Of a stretch of DNA of 64,000 nt, positions 48,559 through 61,477 are shown one piece after another (the stretch's first letter is position 1; each line of letters opens with the position of its first letter). A program made the translations under genes and the position numbers. The stretch spans positions 196,980-260,979 of the forward strand of contig VWZF01007011.1 in assembly GCA_013396755.1 (NCBI GenBank). Reading direction: 5' to 3'. The DNA is from Sclerurus mexicanus (Eukaryota; Chordata; Aves; Passeriformes; Furnariidae). Under the pieces are notes generated by a model. The model saw only the letters and a program-made list of their open reading frames with translations. It did no database searches and was not told where the DNA came from.

Positions 48559-49634
48559 TGTGGTAGAATGACCCTGGCTGGACACTACATGCCTACCAAA
48601 GGCACTCTATCACTCCCCAGCTGGACAAAGAAAAGCTCATGGGTTGAGACAGGGACAAGGAGAGATCAATCAGTAATTACCATCACAAGCGAAGCAGATT
48701 TGACTTGGGAAAACTAGTTTAATTTATTACTAACCAAATCAGAGTAGGGTAATGAGAAATAAAAACAAGTCTTTAAAAGCACCTTCACCCCACCCCTCCA
48801 TTTTTCCTGGGTTTAAGTTTATTCTCTACGTCTTCTGTCCCTCAGTGACACAGGGGTAAGGGTAATGGGGGCTGCAGTCAATTTATCACACATCCCTGCC
48901 TCTCCTTCCTCCTCATGGGGGGGACTCCTCATACTCTTCCCCTGCTCCAGTGTGGGATTCCTCACATTGAAGACAGTCCTCCATTAGCTCCTCTATCATA
49001 GGTCATTCCCATGGGCTGCAGTTCTTCATGAACTGCTCTGGTGTGATCTCTTCTATGGGGTACAATCCTTCAGGAAGAAGCTGCTCCAGTGTAGGCCTCC
49101 TGTGAGGTCACAAGTCCTGCCAGCTCCAACATATGCTCCTGTCTCTACAGGTCCACAGGTCATGTCTGGAGCCTGGCCTAACACAGTTTTGTCTGGGATC
49201 ACAGCCTCCTTTGAACATCCACCTGCTGTGGTAGGTGGTCCCCCATGGGCTGCAGATGGATGTCTGCTCTCCCATCACCCCCATGGGCTGCAGTGGCACA
49301 GTCTGTCTCATTGTGGTCTTCACCACAGGCTGCAGGGGAATCTGTGCTCTGGCATCTGGAGCACCACCTCCCCCTCTTTCCCCACTGACCTTGTTGTCTG
49401 CAGGGCTATTGGTCTCATATGTTCTCACTTCTCTCTCCAGCTGCAGTTTGTTTTCCCTCTCAAATCTGTTGTCCCTGAGGCACTGATGGGTTCAGCCTTG
49501 GCCAGTACTGGGTCCATCCCGGAGCCACTTGGCTTTGGCTCTCTTGGACAAGGAGGAGGCTTCAGGCAGCTTCTCACAGAAGACACCCCTGTAGTTCCCA
49601 TACTACCAAAAGTTTGCCCTGCAAACTAGATACT
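48559..49634 (+). mobile_element. ERVL-like LTR, about 1.08 kb, boundaries approximate
   Basis: It begins TGTGGTAGAATGACCCTGGC, which resembles the 5' start of avian ERVL-type LTRs as I remember them, and runs to about GCAAACTAGATACTA. It is markedly less AT-rich than its surroundings and has no neighbouring retroviral genes, suggesting a solo LTR. AATAAA occurs at about 48758. The middle part (48,940-49,345) is built of degenerate units of about 40-50 bp around GGGCTGCAG and CTGCTCCAGTGTGGG-like words. I found no matching target duplication, so the ends are uncertain. The 175-codon plus frame (49102-49629), the longest in the window, lies wholly inside it and has no retroviral protein motif. 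Confidence 0.65.
48940..49345. repeat. Minisatellite-like array inside the LTR
   Basis: The words (A)TGGGCTGCAG, CTGCTCC-like and CACAGGT/CACAAGT recur, in diverged form, at intervals of roughly 40-50 bp (for example GGGCTGCAG near 49013, 49248 and 49284). The units are too diverged for an exact copy number by eye. Confidence 0.55.
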
Positions 49635-51180
49635 AGAACCTTGATCTGATCATGTTCTTCTTTCTGGATCACTGGAGGACTTCGGTGATTATTCACAGAT
49701 ACGATATGGGCATGTTTTCAGGTGAGCAAGCTGCTGATATGTTTACACTTTTCTGACCACAGAGAGAGCTGCCTTCAGTATTGCCTATGTGAGTTTTTGT
49801 TTACTTCTTTAACTAGCTAGAGGAGAGCCCAGGTAAAGGCCTGACAGGTCTTCCTGATTAAAACCTAAGGCAGCCAGAAAAAAATGTTTTTATTAAAAAC
49901 ACTGATATGCTTAAAAGGCAATTCCATCCATTGATTTTATGGCTCCCAGAAACATAGCAAGTGTTTAAGAAATGTTTGGTCAGGTACTTCATGATTTTAT
50001 TGATTTAGTAAATAAATAATAAAATCTTTTAGACATTACTATATTGTGAAATCATGCAGCCCTGCATGGTATGCCATATAGATCTACACAGCCCAGAAAA
50101 TAGCAGCTCACGCAGATGTCAGGTTCTGAAGAGCTTTTCATTTATGGAGTTATTTGATTTCAATTTTTTAATCTTATTTTGCTATCTATTTGCTCTGCAT
50201 CCTCTGATAATACCTATTTTGTTATGAACTAATAATACCAAACGTAACATATAAATAAGACCATTAAAAATAATAATATGATGAATAAATAGACACCAGA
50301 GCAGTAAGCAATTTACCAAATAATTTCAAGCTAAAATGAACATTTCTAACATCCTCACTAAGTCTTCTTGGAGGACATACAAATTATACAGGCATTGCTT
50401 TTAGTGACCTAGCATTTGTAGTATTCAATAACTTAAATGAAACTCATGAATATATATATAACATATATAATGAAACGGTAATTTTCTCTATCTTGAACCA
50501 TCAGCATGGCTAGTGCAAGAACATACCTATGGGATCTAGCTGCTTTCCCTACCAAAATTTCAAATATGTAACAAGTCTTACTGTTTCAGATTGACTTTTT
50601 TTTTTTCCAATGGATAGTTTTTTCCCACCCACACCATTAAAGTTAATAATGCATTTCATTGAAGTTAATAGGTGTTATTCATAAATTTACTTTTAAGTAG
50701 AACAAATTCACTTATATAATTTAATTATTGAACAACTGAGAGCTTTTATTAAATTGGTTCTCAACATATTAATACATCTTGGCAGACAATTTATACTATA
50801 ATTTTTCTTATGATAATTATACATTAGAAGACAAAAACATAGCATATGAAGAATCTATTCATGCCTACTCTGATCTCATCACCTCTCTTACTGTTTATAA
50901 TAAGTAAAGCCCTCATGATGTAAGTCACAGGTGTTTTAGTCTCAAGGTTTCAGGAGCACATTGTCCATTTTGATGAGTTTTGAACTTTAAATAAGGCTAA
51001 CAGTTCTGTTAGCTTTAGGGAAACAACATACAATACTATTAAAAAGAGGTTAATTTTAGCTTTTGAACATTTTTTTTTTTATTCCTGAGGCTAAATAAAC
51101 TACACCATGAGTTCTTACTTTCTTTGAGCCCAGTGTTCAGATCACGTTACAGTTTCAAAATCTGTCATGGAATTTGGAAT
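49635..51180. other. AT-rich DNA, no gene seen
   Basis: Short TATA-only stretches lie near 50448-50468 and a T run at 51071-51080. No recognised element. Confidence 0.5.
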
Positions 51181-51267
51181 TTGGGGTTTATTGTTTGTTT
51201 GGGGTTTTGTTTGTTTGTTTTTGTGGGTTTTTTTTTGTTTTGTTTTGTTGTGTTTGTTTTTTTTTTG
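51181..51267. repeat. (TTTG)n/T-rich low-complexity tract
   Basis: TTTG and TTTTG units with GGGG and a run of nine T. It directly precedes the next LTR-like segment. The 93-codon Lys/Asn-rich minus frame here is an artefact of the repeat. Confidence 0.9.
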
Positions 51268-51339
51268 CTCCTGGAGCCAACTAACTGTATAAACCCTAAA
51301 CAAAGGGATAGCTAATAGGCTAACAGCATTACATTCCAA

Positions 51340-52125
51340 CATGATGGCTGGGGAGACGACTGGGGGAGGTGTTTTTTGGTGAGGAGAAGACTTCACTCTT
51401 TCCTTGGCTTGGGAAGTGGTCACAGAGAGGTTTCCCCGTGCTCATTTTATGCCAGCAAATTACACCTTTTTTCTCTCTCTGCTTGGTGCCCCGCAGCCTG
51501 GGAGGCAGCATTGGGAGGGAGGTCTTAGCTCAACCCACCCAATTCCACATGTCCTATGTTGTTCTCCAGAGAGGACAGCCACCACTGCCTGCATTCGCTA
51601 TGGGCTGATCGAGGAGCCAGCACCAACTACAGAGATGTTTCTAACCCCTCCCAATGCTTTTGGACAGAAAAGATAGTGAGACGATCCTTGCGCTGCCCAC
51701 AGGAAAGGTTCCAGCCGCCTCCGTGACCGACATTCCCACGGGAGCTTCGGGATTCGGCACCGCTCCGTGCCCGTGTCTTTGCCTCGCCGGAGCCCGACAG
51801 CGCCCCCTGTGAGTCACTGCAGCCTCTGCTTCCTGGGGCGCAACTGCTCCCCCTGCTGTCTGTGAATACAACTGCACCGAAGGGGCACAGAAAGGACTTG
51901 ATTGGTTGAATGTTTTGGTTATGGTGTTGTTTGTTCTGTTTTGGTTTTGGCTATTTCTTTATACATCTATAGTAGTAAAGAACTGTTATTTCTTTTCTTA
52001 CATTTTGTGCCTGAAGCCTCTTAATTTTGAGATAATAACTTGGAGGGAGGAGCTTTTCCATCTTTCTACCCCAGAAGGGCTCCCGCCCCCTTAGCAGACA
52101 TTTTTGTCATGGTAAACTGAAGACA
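51340..52125 (+). mobile_element. LTR-like segment with CpG-rich core, 5' end uncertain
   Basis: About 0.8 kb, compositionally distinct from the AT-rich flanks. The core (about 51,670-51,860) is dense in intact CpG (TTCGGGATTCGGCACCGC, CCTCGCCGGAGCCCGACAGC). It is followed by TTTGGCTATTTCTTTATACA, AGTAAAGAACTGTTATTTCT, GCCTGAAGCCTCTTAATTTT and CCCTTAGCAGACA, a 3' LTR layout that I recall from avian ERVs. It seems to end at GAAGACA (52125). No target duplication was found and the start is a guess. No gag or pol sequence adjoins it. Preserved CpGs suggest a fairly recent insertion or an unmethylated state. Confidence 0.55.
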
Positions 52126-54574
52126 TCACAGAAAAAACGTAAATCCAGTAAAGAAATTACACCAACTTCACTATTAAAAGAACTAACTTCATAAAACAGG
52201 TAAGGTAATAACACTTCATAACAAGGTAGATCAGTTTCATGGCTTCCATTGGTTTTTTCCTACTTATTTTAGAATCAATACTTTAAAAGTATTTGGTGGA
52301 ATACACTATTATGAGGTATAACACTGTCTTTTCAGTATATCTTTTTTTCTGAAGAGACACCACCATAGATCTTTTCCATACATTTCTTCAAATAAATAAG
52401 TACAGGCTTGTTATAACAGTGTCACAAGGTATTTTGATCTTATATTTCCTAATTCATTTCTCCAAGGTACCTATCATGTGTGACTCACTAAAACAAAAAC
52501 TACTTTGAGTAGATAGTGAGTTCCTCGTTGTCCCAGAAATTAAATGTCTATATTATTAGGAATAGGCCACCTACATACTAGATTGCTTTTGATGTTGTCT
52601 TTTACGTACTTTGATCTGAGGCTGTGCTTGCATGATGAGTAAAGGAGGCAAAAAAGAAATATTTTTTGTGGTACTATGATGATTAGTCAATAGATTGACT
52701 GTTACTTTGTGAAGTTTTCATTGTCTATTCTGGTCTAATGAAACAAGTTATTGACTTAAGGTAAGTACCTTACATAATGACTGTGTTATTTTATTTAGTA
52801 TTTTCATTACTTGAAGTTTTTCTAGATCTCAAATTTTTTTTTCTTTTTTCTTTTTTTTTTCCTTTAGCACCATTAATTCATTTTTGAATATTCCATTGTA
52901 GGCATATATATTGTCTGTTTCTCATACAATGAACTTTTTTTTTTCTTTGAATTTTCATCACAAAACCAAAAAAGAAAGTTCAACAAATATAATTTTTCTC
53001 TCCCATCTCTGTTTTTAAAGTAGTAGGCATTGAAAACTTACCTGTTTAATGGATTTCATAGGAACATGTTTGGTGCAAGACTAATTTTTTTTAAAGTGGT
53101 ACAGGCTACCATTCAATAGAAATAAAGCTCTTTCCTTTTCTCTCCCTTAAAAAGAGAAGGTTTTGAAAAAGCATCAGGATGCTAAGAGGTTAGTTTCACT
53201 TTTTCTCCATGCAGTAAATAGGTCAATGGTCAAAGTTATCATGGATTTCGTATGTTTTGGAAATAGAAAAGAAAGAGATCCATTAGATGTTGGAAAGTAC
53301 TTTTCTGTTCACTGAAAACTGAAGTAATGGCCATGCATTGTTAACCTGCTAACCTTATCCTGATTTAATGGTATCTGAAATAATATTAAGAAAATAAACA
53401 GGGTCAAGTGAGTTCTGTGTTCTGAACACCACATTCTGTGTCTTGAATATTTTCTTTTTTGTCTGACAGCGAAACAATGTGGAGACCAGTTTGTTTTATT
53501 TAAATCTCCTGATAATACAATAATAGCAAGAGTAAATGGCAATTAAGAAACTGATAAAAAATCTTCCAAAGAAATAAGCCATTGCTTATACTGAAAGCAA
53601 AACTCATTTCATTATGAAAAGGACAGGGACTAACACTAATTGGATTAAATACCCACTGGACATTAAATAAGGCAATTTCTAAGTAATTTTTGTTATGTTG
53701 GTTTATAAAAGACAAATTAATATGTCATAATGAAGGCTGAAAATTTTCTTTAATCAAGTCTTAACGCTGTCTGAAAGCTGCTGTGGTCAGAAATATTTGG
53801 CATCCTTAAATGTGATTTGTATCACCATAATTTTTCTAACAGCTTTAAGATATTCACTGTTCTTAAAAGATAGTAATTGGCAAGACCTTGTAAACAGAAA
53901 TATAGATGAGACACTTTCTGCTTTGACAAGCAGCTCTATGTTATTCAGTACTGAATGATACGTTCAACAGGTTTTTTGGAAATATGCATCATTCTGCTTT
54001 GTAATCAATATCTTCAATGGCTGATGACTAGCAGGGGAACAGAAGTGTGAGAACATTTAGCTGCTTGTCTTGACATATGTTGTCATTTAATTTCATCTTA
54101 AAAGCTGCCTTCAGATGTTGTTGAACAAAAGTAAGATGATACGGAGCAATACCTTGAAATTAATCTCTTTTTTACATGTTGGTGTTACTTTTATCTCCAT
54201 GTAAATCAACTGATATTGTCAGTATAACTAAAGAATAGTCAATATACAAGTCATTAGTCCTTTTTGTTTTCAATAATATATATAAATATATAGATATTTA
54301 TAGCTACCAATTCATTTGTTCTCATACAAAGAAGAGTACATAGCACTGGTATTTTTTGTGTATCTGCTAAATGATATTAGGAAACTTCAGCTGATACACA
54401 TAATACTTTAAGAAAACAATTCCCCTAAAAGTTTGTATAATTACTGCTGATTTAACGGTAATATTCCTTTCACTCATTGTAAATTAGATTGCCCCTAAAA
54501 AGTTAATTCCTACAAAACAAAAAGATGTGATATTCTGTTGTCATTGAAAATGTTATTGCCCCTCACAATATATT
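52126..54574. other. AT-rich DNA, no gene seen
   Basis: A polypyrimidine run at 52833-52865 ends in CCTTTAG and resembles a splice acceptor, but no donor or long frame follows. Nothing else is recognisable. Confidence 0.5.
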
Positions 54575-54589
54575 CATATATATATATAT

Positions 54590-54622
<33 letters not shown>

Positions 54623-54630
54623 AATATACA
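54575..54630. repeat. (TA)n(CA)n(TA)n microsatellite
   Basis: TA run, five CA dinucleotides, then a longer TA run. Confidence 0.95.
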
Positions 54631-55964
54631 CCATATTGCTAACATTTTAAGAACTTTCCATAACACTTTCCACAATAATTCTTTAGCATTAGTAATGTTA
54701 TTTGCTCAGCCTACTTACTACTTTGGTGTTTATCCTTGACCAATGATGATATTAATTCTTTTTCTTTTCCTAATGATATTGCATTGGTGACGGTATTAGT
54801 TAATCCACTCCTCCATTTCTTCCCTCTCTAAAAGACATCATCACCATTTCATTTATATGACCCTCAATTCTTTTTCCTAGATGAGAAAATACCTTTTATT
54901 TTCTTCTGCTTTTTGGTGAGGTTGACTCAAGTTCTTTCACATGTCTGCTACATCCTTCCTTTACCATCTTACTGTTATCAAGAAATCAAGAGCAATGAAG
55001 TTACATTAACTGTCTCATCACTTATGAAACTATAAATGCCACCAGTCCATCCAGACCATAAAACATTTTTATAGTTCTTGTAATTCAGAGAAATTTTTAC
55101 ACTACTTTTTTTTTTTTTTACTAATAAAATGTTAGATACTTACAGTATATTTTTAGAGAAAATTTGTAGCAGGTTTTCTGAGACATAAGTTACAAAGATA
55201 ATAATTTATTCTACAACAGTCTTTTTAAATTACATTGACATTAGGCTATGGTATATCGTTCTTTACTTATTTTTTAACTAAATCAAATATTAATATTTCC
55301 CCTACCTGAATCATCTTGTTTCTTCTTCCTGAATATTTTGTACAACATGAGCTCTATGTCTAACAAAAGTTCTGTAGTATATCAACATCCTTTAAAAGTA
55401 GCTTTTAACAAACTACATGTCTTCTCATTTGGCTCTTTCATATATAAGTTAACAAGACCTGAAAATTTATTTTTTTTTTATTCCCCATTGGACTATTACA
55501 TTCCCTTATTTATATAAAATAAAGGACTTTGTAATTTTTATGTGTTATACTCCTGTTTCCTTCCAAATACATACATTATTTCTTTAAAATTTCTAGTTCT
55601 TCTATTAGCATTTTACTAATCTGTGCGTGAAATATTGGTCTATCCTTATTTTTAAGACTGTTATTTCTCAGATTTCAGAATTACAGATTAATCAGCTATG
55701 TTAGATGCCTTGATCACATTAAAGATCAAGAATTTATCCTGATTAACCTCTGATTAGGCAATATGTACAAAAGAAGGAAGGTTACTTTTATACAAGTTCA
55801 TCTTTAGCTATTAATTTATAATACAAATAATATTATAATATCTTATCATTTAAAAACAAGATATAATATTAGGAGATTGTAAAGACATTTCATTATACAT
55901 TTTAATGTTGAAAAAAGCTTATGAAAATGTATAGATATAATTCTGAGGTGAAATTAAATGCATA
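54631..55964. other. AT-rich DNA, no gene seen
   Basis: T runs at about 55107-55120 and 55470-55480; no recognised element. Confidence 0.5.
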
Positions 55965-56000
55965 TTTGATGCATTTGCAGCTTTTGATGCATTTGATGCA
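55965..56000. repeat. 9-bp tandem repeat, TTTGATGCA
   Basis: Four consecutive 9-bp units: TTTGATGCA, TTTGCAGCT (diverged), TTTGATGCA, TTTGATGCA. Each intact unit contains half of an ATGCAT-type octamer-like word. Confidence 0.9.
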
Positions 56001-58734
56001 TGGTAAAAGAAGTTCATGACTATTTCACTTCCTTCTTTTCTTCTTAACTTTCTCTTTTAGTTCTTTTGTTTTCTTTATCTGCATCAATGCATCTCTCACC
56101 CCAAGCAAAAAATTTTTTTTTTTCATTTTCTGTATATCTCTTAAATAGTTCCATGTTCTAATTTAAAAGAAATTAGACAGATCTTTATTGAAAATGAAGG
56201 ACTCTGAAATGAAATAATAACTGAAAAGTAAATTATAAAAGTGAGAAAACAAAACAGTAGGTGAGATTGTAATGTATACAGAGATAAAATGGAGACAGAA
56301 GAAAATAGACTTTTATATTATTTAAAAATTGCATAGACTCAAAGTTGTTCTCAGATTTTTTCTGTAAAAATATACCCACATAATCTGAGTAATACTATTC
56401 AAGTTACTGAAACAAAACATAACAAAAACGCATCTGAAAAATTACACTAATGTGTATATAAATACTAAACTCTGCACAATAGCCTCATCTGTCTCAATCA
56501 ATACTTTTCATTATTGTGCTTTCAAAAACTGGATTACATTACCTATTACCCAATCCATTTCCCACCTTTTCATCTAAATGTTTCCATATACAATAGAGTA
56601 TATTACCTCAACATACAGTTTAATTAACTACAGTATTCATCACGAACCAAGATCAAAGTCATTTGTATAAAATAAAACATTTCTTTCTACTTCTGTAATG
56701 AAAACATAATCTTTACTTTTTTTAAAGCTGTGTATATCCTTTTTTTTCTGATTTCCTGATTCATCTGATTCTAAGAAATTTCCATGAAATTTAAAAGTGC
56801 ATGACAATTATACAATATGGTATAATTTCTTCCTGAAAAATACTAACCTCCAGACATCAAGGAATAATGAGTAGAAGTTTTCTGCAAGGTGATGGATTAG
56901 ATAAAATTAAATTTTAAATGGAAACATTTAATATATCTTATTTCTAAAATGGGTAAAACAAATGTTTTTCTCTTCTCAGTGCTACAAGATTTCCATTTGT
57001 GCATGAGCATATACAGATATACTTTCTCAGGCATGTCTGTGATAGTTAAAAATAAATAATAATTAAAATTGAAAAAAATCAAATCATAGGAACACTTTTC
57101 ACAGTGTGGATTTGTTAAAGATCTAATTTCGTAAATGTACTAGGATTGAATGACATTAAGATGCCTTCCTTCATAGCAGCTCGTACTGTGCTGTACATTG
57201 TATTTGTGGCTCAGTTGGTGTTGATAATATGCCCATGTTTTGGATTTTGCTGAACTTTTCTTGTGCAGCATCCAGATTTTAACTTGTCCTCCCTTCTTTG
57301 CCCCAAAATAAGTAGGCAGTGGCTGAACTTTTGGAGGGGACACAATCTGGACAGCCAACACTATCTGACCAGAGGGATAATCCTTGGTATATAAGGCGGT
57401 GTTCTGCAATGAAAACTTAGGAGGAGGAGTAGAAGGAAGGGACAATGTTTGTGGTTATGGTATTCGCTTTCCCAAGCAACTGAAAAAAAAAAAGTATCTA
57501 ATGCTCTACTGGTGCTGAAAAATATAAGCATTCGTGTATTAATTGGAAGAATTAGTAAGCATAAAAATAATTTGTGTTTTGTTATACTCATAACAGTTTG
57601 CTTCTGTGAAGCACAGATTTATCAGAGCTATTATGAGTTGATCTTTACTTTCTTGCCATGACAATGAAACCACTCATTTTCTTAGTCCAGTGCTCCTGTG
57701 GTTCCTCTAAAATTCCTCAGTAACGCTCACTATAATTTTGGAGAAAAAACAGATCAACAGTGTAGAAGTGCAAGAAATGGATATGAAACCAGTTCTGTGG
57801 CAGAGAAGCAGAGAACAAAGGGCATTGAAGACTTAAAATTGTAGAACATAAGTCTGTCTTCACTACGTGGACTCCACACTGAGAAAAAAAAGAACCTACA
57901 CTCTCTGTTTGTTAGGTTATGGTCTGTGTTTATTAGCTCTGTTAACTAATTGGAAGGGACTAAGGACTTAGTATTTGATATTAATAATCAAGGTTCTTTA
58001 TTTTTTTTACATATACTCTATTTTAATGGGTTTAACTACCAAGTGCTTCTATATTCTTCTGAGGAGAGCGTATTTAGTCATGGAAGATACTTCCATTGCT
58101 AGATTTGCTAGATGGCAAAATCTTCATTACTTTACACTGCACCATGAAAAAACATAAATATCAGTTTACAGAAGGACATAAAGATGAAAATGCATGTTGC
58201 TCTGAAATACAAATGCAGCAGAGTTCATTGCAAAGATGGTTGTTCATAACAACTCAACTATCTGACCTGAGTGTCTTAGATAAACTCAGGTTAGATCCAT
58301 CTTGCTCCCTCCACTTCATTTATTCTGCAAAAGAAAACAAAATCGTATGTTAATTGGAAACATGAAAAGGAGAAACCAATTGGAGAAACTCAGTCCAATT
58401 AACTATCCTTTTTTTAAGGCTCTGCAACTTGTAGCTATTCTTTCACTACAAAAAGCTGACACTGAACTGTGGATCAGTTGAAAAACAGTCTTCAGATGTA
58501 TCCAGAATGACCTTGCACAGCTTAAAATAAAACTTAAGAATTATTTATACATCTAATCTTTGGCAGGAGACAAACACAGCTAGGCATTAAGGAGCTGATT
58601 AATAAACATAAGGGGCTCCAGGAGTGTGGAAACTTTATCCATCATTTAGAAGATTTTAATTAAGACCACAATTAAATTTTGCCACATACTAGTATTTTGC
58701 TTTCCAGATTATAGTTAGCACATTGTTGAAATTT
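56001..58734. other. AT-rich DNA with one less AT-rich patch
   Basis: At 57,160-57,450 there is a patch of more balanced composition with a 101-codon minus-strand frame (57140-57445; …YTKDYPSGQIVLAVQIV…). I do not recognise it. It may be a decayed retrocopy, a conserved non-coding element or chance. Confidence 0.45.
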
Positions 58735-58882
58735 GGGGAGGGGGGGGGGTCAAAAAAACCCACCAAATAATAATAATTAACACCCCCCCCAAACAAAACA
58801 TATCAAAAAACCCCAAACAAACTAACAAAAAAGCCCCAAACTACAAACTAACAAAAAGCCCCCCAAAAAACCCCCAAACCAA
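58735..58882. repeat. G-run plus A/C-rich low-complexity tract
   Basis: GGGGA followed by ten G (58740-58749), then about 130 bp of almost pure A/C sequence with several C4-C8 runs, such as CCCCCCCC at about 58783-58790. The G run could pair with the C runs downstream. Confidence 0.9.
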
Positions 58883-61477
58883 CTTGAAATGAAAATAAGT
58901 AATTTAAAGAAGCTAGCAATTTACAACAGTTAGTAAAACTGACACAACTCTTAAAAATTGTATTCTGCATAAGTTAAAGGAAATATGCCTATTTGGAAGC
59001 CTCCTGCACAGCTGAGTTTCTGTTTATTCACTACTGAGGCACTATTTGGTGCCATTCTTCCAAGTCTATGCAGTAAGCTTTACAGAATCACCCCGCAAGA
59101 GGCAGAAACAAATTCCTATCCATCTTTATTTATTTAATTAATTCCAGTAAGCAAACATGATAGTAAGATCTTTGCTTCATGAAGGTAGAGGATCTGTCAG
59201 TCACCTTAGGAGCCCCTAATGAATAATCCCATTCTCTCCTGAACATAGAGACAGTCTTGCCTATCTCTGTTTTTACACAGAAATCATCTTAGAAGCTCAG
59301 AATGAAGCTAGATGTGTCTGTGGTGTGCCTGCAACAGCCTGAAATTCAGGTGGTAATTACTACATGCCTCATTATGAGAAAAGTAAGTAAAAGGTCACTT
59401 TGGAGCCAAGTCATTCTGGATGGCTATAAAGTGAAGCATCATTATGGTTTTGTGTTGGTTTTTTTTTAAATTCTGAAACATTTATTTTTCCAGTAGTCTC
59501 AGACTGTGATAATCAGTGAATTTGGGGTAGTATTTTGAACATTCTTGTGGTAAAAAAAAAATAAATTCCTTCAAAACAACAAATGGTCCAAAGGAGCAAC
59601 TCCAAAAGGAGAATGGGAAGCATAGGGAAAAAAAAAAAAAAAGTCTAATTCTATGGTGCTGTTGAAATTAAAAAAAAAACCAAAACACAAACAAAAACAT
59701 TAAAAAAAATAAAATCAGTACTTGTCTGAATATTTGTTATCAAGCTTTCCACCTGCATAAAATATTCATAACTCCCATGAACTACAGATTAGGACTTTAT
59801 TTGAAGTCATCACAGCAGGATAAAAAGGTTTAAACTACGTGTGATTGTAATATGCAAGTTCCTTCAACTTGTGAATGGTCTTGTTTATTTCAGTGGTGTT
59901 GTTGCATTTGATAAACGTATTCCTGTAATGCAATAACTAGGAGACAAAAAAAACCCCAAACTAATACAGGTGACAGTGTTCTTTTTTTTCTTTTTTTCTT
60001 TTGCTCCGTTTCATTTTTACTTGTTCACTTGATTTTCCAGGAATGTTGGAAAATACTATGGATTGAGCAATGCAGATTTTTCATATTATACATTTTTGTT
60101 AAAACACCAAGAGCACTTCATGTACAGGCCTTTAGCTTTAATAATGGTTAACTATTGTTGCTTAAGGAATAATAAACAATGAAGATTACATTTTGAAATG
60201 AGAAAGCTTCTTCAGGAAGATTAAGTAATTCTAAAGTTAAGATTTTTTTTTCTTTTCTTTTTTTTTTTTGTTGATGTGGATGTGTTGGATTACTTTTATT
60301 TCTTGACTCATACATGTATTACCACAAATGTTCCCAGAGCTGTAGCATGAGTCACAGAAAGGACCTACTCAGAAAATATATTTTTTTATGTGGAAAAACT
60401 TACATCATATCCAGAGTTCAAACTCTATCCTTGTAAGATTAAGCCTTGAATTTCTATTGTTTATGAACTTTATTGGATTGCTATGAATGAAGGTGATGAT
60501 TCAAAGAAAGACACATCTTTTCTTTTACATTCTTAAAAAATGTATGAATGGATCTTAATTTTTTCTAAAGTAGGAAGACTTCTATGTAGCAAATATGTGC
60601 TCTGCAGCACACATGACTTAACAGAGTCATTGAAACACTGTCAGAGAACCATCTTTCCAAGACCACCCATAGGAGAATACATGCGTGAAAAATGGGTGGA
60701 AGATAGGAGCACTCTGCTCCAGATGCAGACACTCAGGTGTGTCTAGGTGTGCACAATGTAGGGTTTATGGATCAAACTCAGACACCTACATTTTGATATT
60801 AATGTGTCTGAATATTTTCTAATACTTGCACCCACATAGACAGTGGACTTTAAGTATGCATTTAAAGGAATGTAGAGATCGACTCAGCTAATGCAATTAC
60901 TTGCCTACATGTGGGAATCTAGTCTCCCTAAGAAACCAAGGTTATATATAAAGGGATTACAAATGTCAAATGCAAGAGACATCTGAAACTTGCTCCAGTA
61001 GGAGACTGAGGCAAATATGGCAATACAAATAGCACTAAATGCCTATTTCCACAAATCTCAGTTTCTAGTAAGGGGATTCAGTGTCCTGAGCACTAGGTGC
61101 ATCTAAGTTTGACCTCTAGCTCTCAGTCCACAAAACAATGGTCTCCTGTTTGTCTTTTGTGATACCAGTCATTGGACAGCTCTGGGTAGTTCAAATGGCA
61201 CCACAATCCTGTGTATTCAAAACTGATACTTCCACTAATTATCTAACTTAAAGAGAGCAAAATTGTTTTGTAGGCTCCATCAATGATATCTACTAAGTCT
61301 TCATTGAGTTTAATAGAAGCTTTGATACCCATCTTCCATTTAGACACAGTTATAGTTAGCTACTTGGTTAGCTGAATACTTAGATGAATCTTACCAGAAG
61401 TTTCTTAAAAGGGGTCACCATTTAAATGCATTCAGAGGCTCTTGGAAGCTCTGAGGACTACAGGCTTTGCACAGAAC
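58883..61477. other. AT-rich DNA, no supported gene
   Basis: A-rich runs at 59628-59642 and 59669-59712, and T-rich runs at 59981-60000 and 60243-60270. A stretch near 60720-60830 (GTCTAGGTGTGCAC, AATGTGTCTGAATATTTTC) may be a very old repeat, but I cannot assign it. Confidence 0.45.

Noticed and set aside
49102..49629. 175-codon plus-strand ORF, the longest in the window
   Set aside because: It lies wholly inside the ERVL-like LTR, in its GC-richer repeated part, with no known domain and no intact retroviral context. It is best explained as non-coding LTR sequence.
51142..51423. Lys/Asn/Thr-rich minus-strand ORF
   Set aside because: Antisense of the (TTTG)n tract at 51181-51267.
52833..52868. 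Splice-acceptor-like polypyrimidine tract ending CCTTTAG
   Set aside because: No open frame and no donor follow within a plausible exon length; T-rich runs are common here.
60720..60830. Stretch resembling an ancient sauropsid repeat (GTGTCTGAATATTTT-like text)
   Set aside because: The similarity is from memory, short and AT-biased; I cannot assign a family.
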